Source: Saprospiraceae bacterium (GTDB lineage Bacteria; Bacteroidota; Bacteroidia; Chitinophagales; Saprospiraceae). From it: a DNA stretch of 64,000 nt. The position numbers were made by a program, and so were the translations under genes. Shown here in pieces: positions 63,452 through 64,000 of the stretch. The stretch lies in contig JAHDEL010000004.1 of the NCBI GenBank assembly GCA_020628855.1, forward strand, positions 36,615-100,614. The letters are read 5' to 3'. Each line of letters opens with the position of its first letter. Position 1 is the first letter of the stretch. The notes under the pieces are model-generated. The model was not told the origin of the DNA. It did no database searches and was given only the letters and a program-made list of their open reading frames with translations.

Positions 63452-64000
63452 ATGGCAAGGATTCAAGTCTACACATGTTTTTCTATTCTACTTCTCTTGT
63501 TCTTGACATGCTGCTGCACTTCAAAAACAATTGTTGACAATCAATTACAAGATTCCACATACGGTTTGGTTGCCGATACTTTACAACCAGATCAAATCAT
63601 TCTAGATAGCACAACAACAATAATTTGCGTCAGACATACAGAAGATATCGAAGAAGGAATGGATCCAGTCTTAAGTGATAAAGGTCTGTACAGAGCTGAA
63701 ATTTTGAAAGACATCCTCTCATTGGTTGACCTTAAAGCCATTATGTCCACCGAATTTAATAGAACAATGCAAACTGCTCAACCGACAGCAAGTAACAAGT
63801 CCTTAGAGATTTTTAATTATACTTCATCAAATGTCAATAACGTAGCTGAGCAAGTACTCATCACTTATTCTGGCAAGGCTGTGATGATAGTTGGACACTC
63901 AAACACTATCCCTCTCCTATTAAACCAATTTACAGGTGGTAATAATTTTCAAACAATCCCACATAATCAGTACAATAATCTGTTTGTTGTCTCTGCAAAA
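63452..64000 (+). CDS. histidine-phosphatase-family lipoprotein, 3' end beyond the window
   Basis: 183 codons from ATG 63452 to the right edge with no stop. Lipoprotein signal of about 20 residues ending in a Cys triplet (LFLTCCC). The phosphoglycerate-mutase-like core shows ICVRHTE with the phospho-accepting His after Arg (RHT instead of the usual RHG), STEFNRTMQTAQP and the second His in IVGHSNTIPLL. It is probably nearly complete. Substrate unknown. It starts 13 bases after the terminator stem. Confidence 0.8.
   Translation, partial: MARIQVYTCFSILLLLFLTCCCTSKTIVDNQLQDSTYGLVADTLQPDQIILDSTTTIICVRHTEDIEEGMDPVLSDKGLYRAEILKDILSLVDLKAIMSTEFNRTMQTAQPTASNKSLEIFNYTSSNVNNVAEQVLITYSGKAVMIVGHSNTIPLLLNQFTGGNNFQTIPHNQYNNLFVVSAK

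Overview
The window looks like an ordinary chromosomal segment of an AT-rich member of the Bacteroidota. The evidence is a set of exported proteins ending in type IX secretion (T9SS) sorting domains, a NusB of about 300 residues, a TonB-dependent receptor with a carboxypeptidase-regulatory-like N-terminus, a BT_3928-type DoxX protein, the exported 'asparagine synthetase B' family, and promoter boxes that fit TTTG / TAnnTTTG. The mix would suit Saprospiria or a related lineage, but I cannot fix the genus. I see no rRNA, tRNA, insertion sequence, prophage or CRISPR array. Genes are densely packed and about equally split between strands. Genes run off both edges: an exported protein on the left and a histidine-phosphatase lipoprotein on the right.

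Layout. 1-4.3 kb: an exported fragment, then a 1041-residue Cys-rich repeat protein (T9SS cargo) followed after 2 bp by a SUI1/eIF1-like factor. 4.3-10.1 kb (minus): trmH, a periplasmic-binding-like lipoprotein, guaA and an FG-GAP/VCBS T9SS protein. 10.1-16.5 kb: NhaC-type antiporter, a small lipoprotein, an uncharacterised protein that may be a degenerate SWIM protein, beta-phosphoglucomutase, GH13 amylase. 16.2-17.8 kb (minus): exported GATase-like 'AsnB' coupled to a thiamine-binding-fold protein. 17.9-24.9 kb (plus): VWA membrane protein, outer-membrane-like protein, dnaG, an exported unknown, a PqqB-like lipoprotein. 24.9-32.5 kb: an AraC regulator divergent from a TonB receptor / GH63-like hydrolase / sodium-solute symporter / glycerate kinase operon. 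32.6-39.4 kb: dnaK, a DUF4249-like lipoprotein, panB, mltG, rhomboid, pssA, ferredoxin. 39.4-45.2 kb: a possible small protein, GNAT, TauE, an orphan TRAP binding protein, nth, an exported unknown, a redoxin, mdh. 45.3-52.9 kb (plus): M1 aminopeptidase, lpdA, lepB, an exported unknown, a T9SS subtilase. 52.9-64 kb: nusB, BT_3928-type protein, EamA, IMPACT, an AAA+ ATPase, esterase, ABC-F, PPOX, serine hydrolase, DoxX, histidine phosphatase.

The best candidate for a little-described system is the 24.9-32.5 kb locus. A cytoplasmic enzyme of the mannosylglycerate/glucosylglycerate hydrolase type sits one base from a symporter gene, which in turn abuts a glycerate kinase gene. An outer-membrane receptor lies upstream and an AraC regulator is divergent. 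Together these would take up a glycosylglycerate compatible solute intact, cleave it inside the cell and phosphorylate the released glycerate. That substrate is inferred from gene context and family resemblance, not shown. Other points of interest are an almost perfect 285-bp internal duplication in the Cys-rich surface protein, a probable leaderless guaA transcript, an ABC-F protein whose second nucleotide site has lost its Walker residues, an endonuclease III with three instead of four cluster cysteines, and divergent genes separated by only 14 bp.
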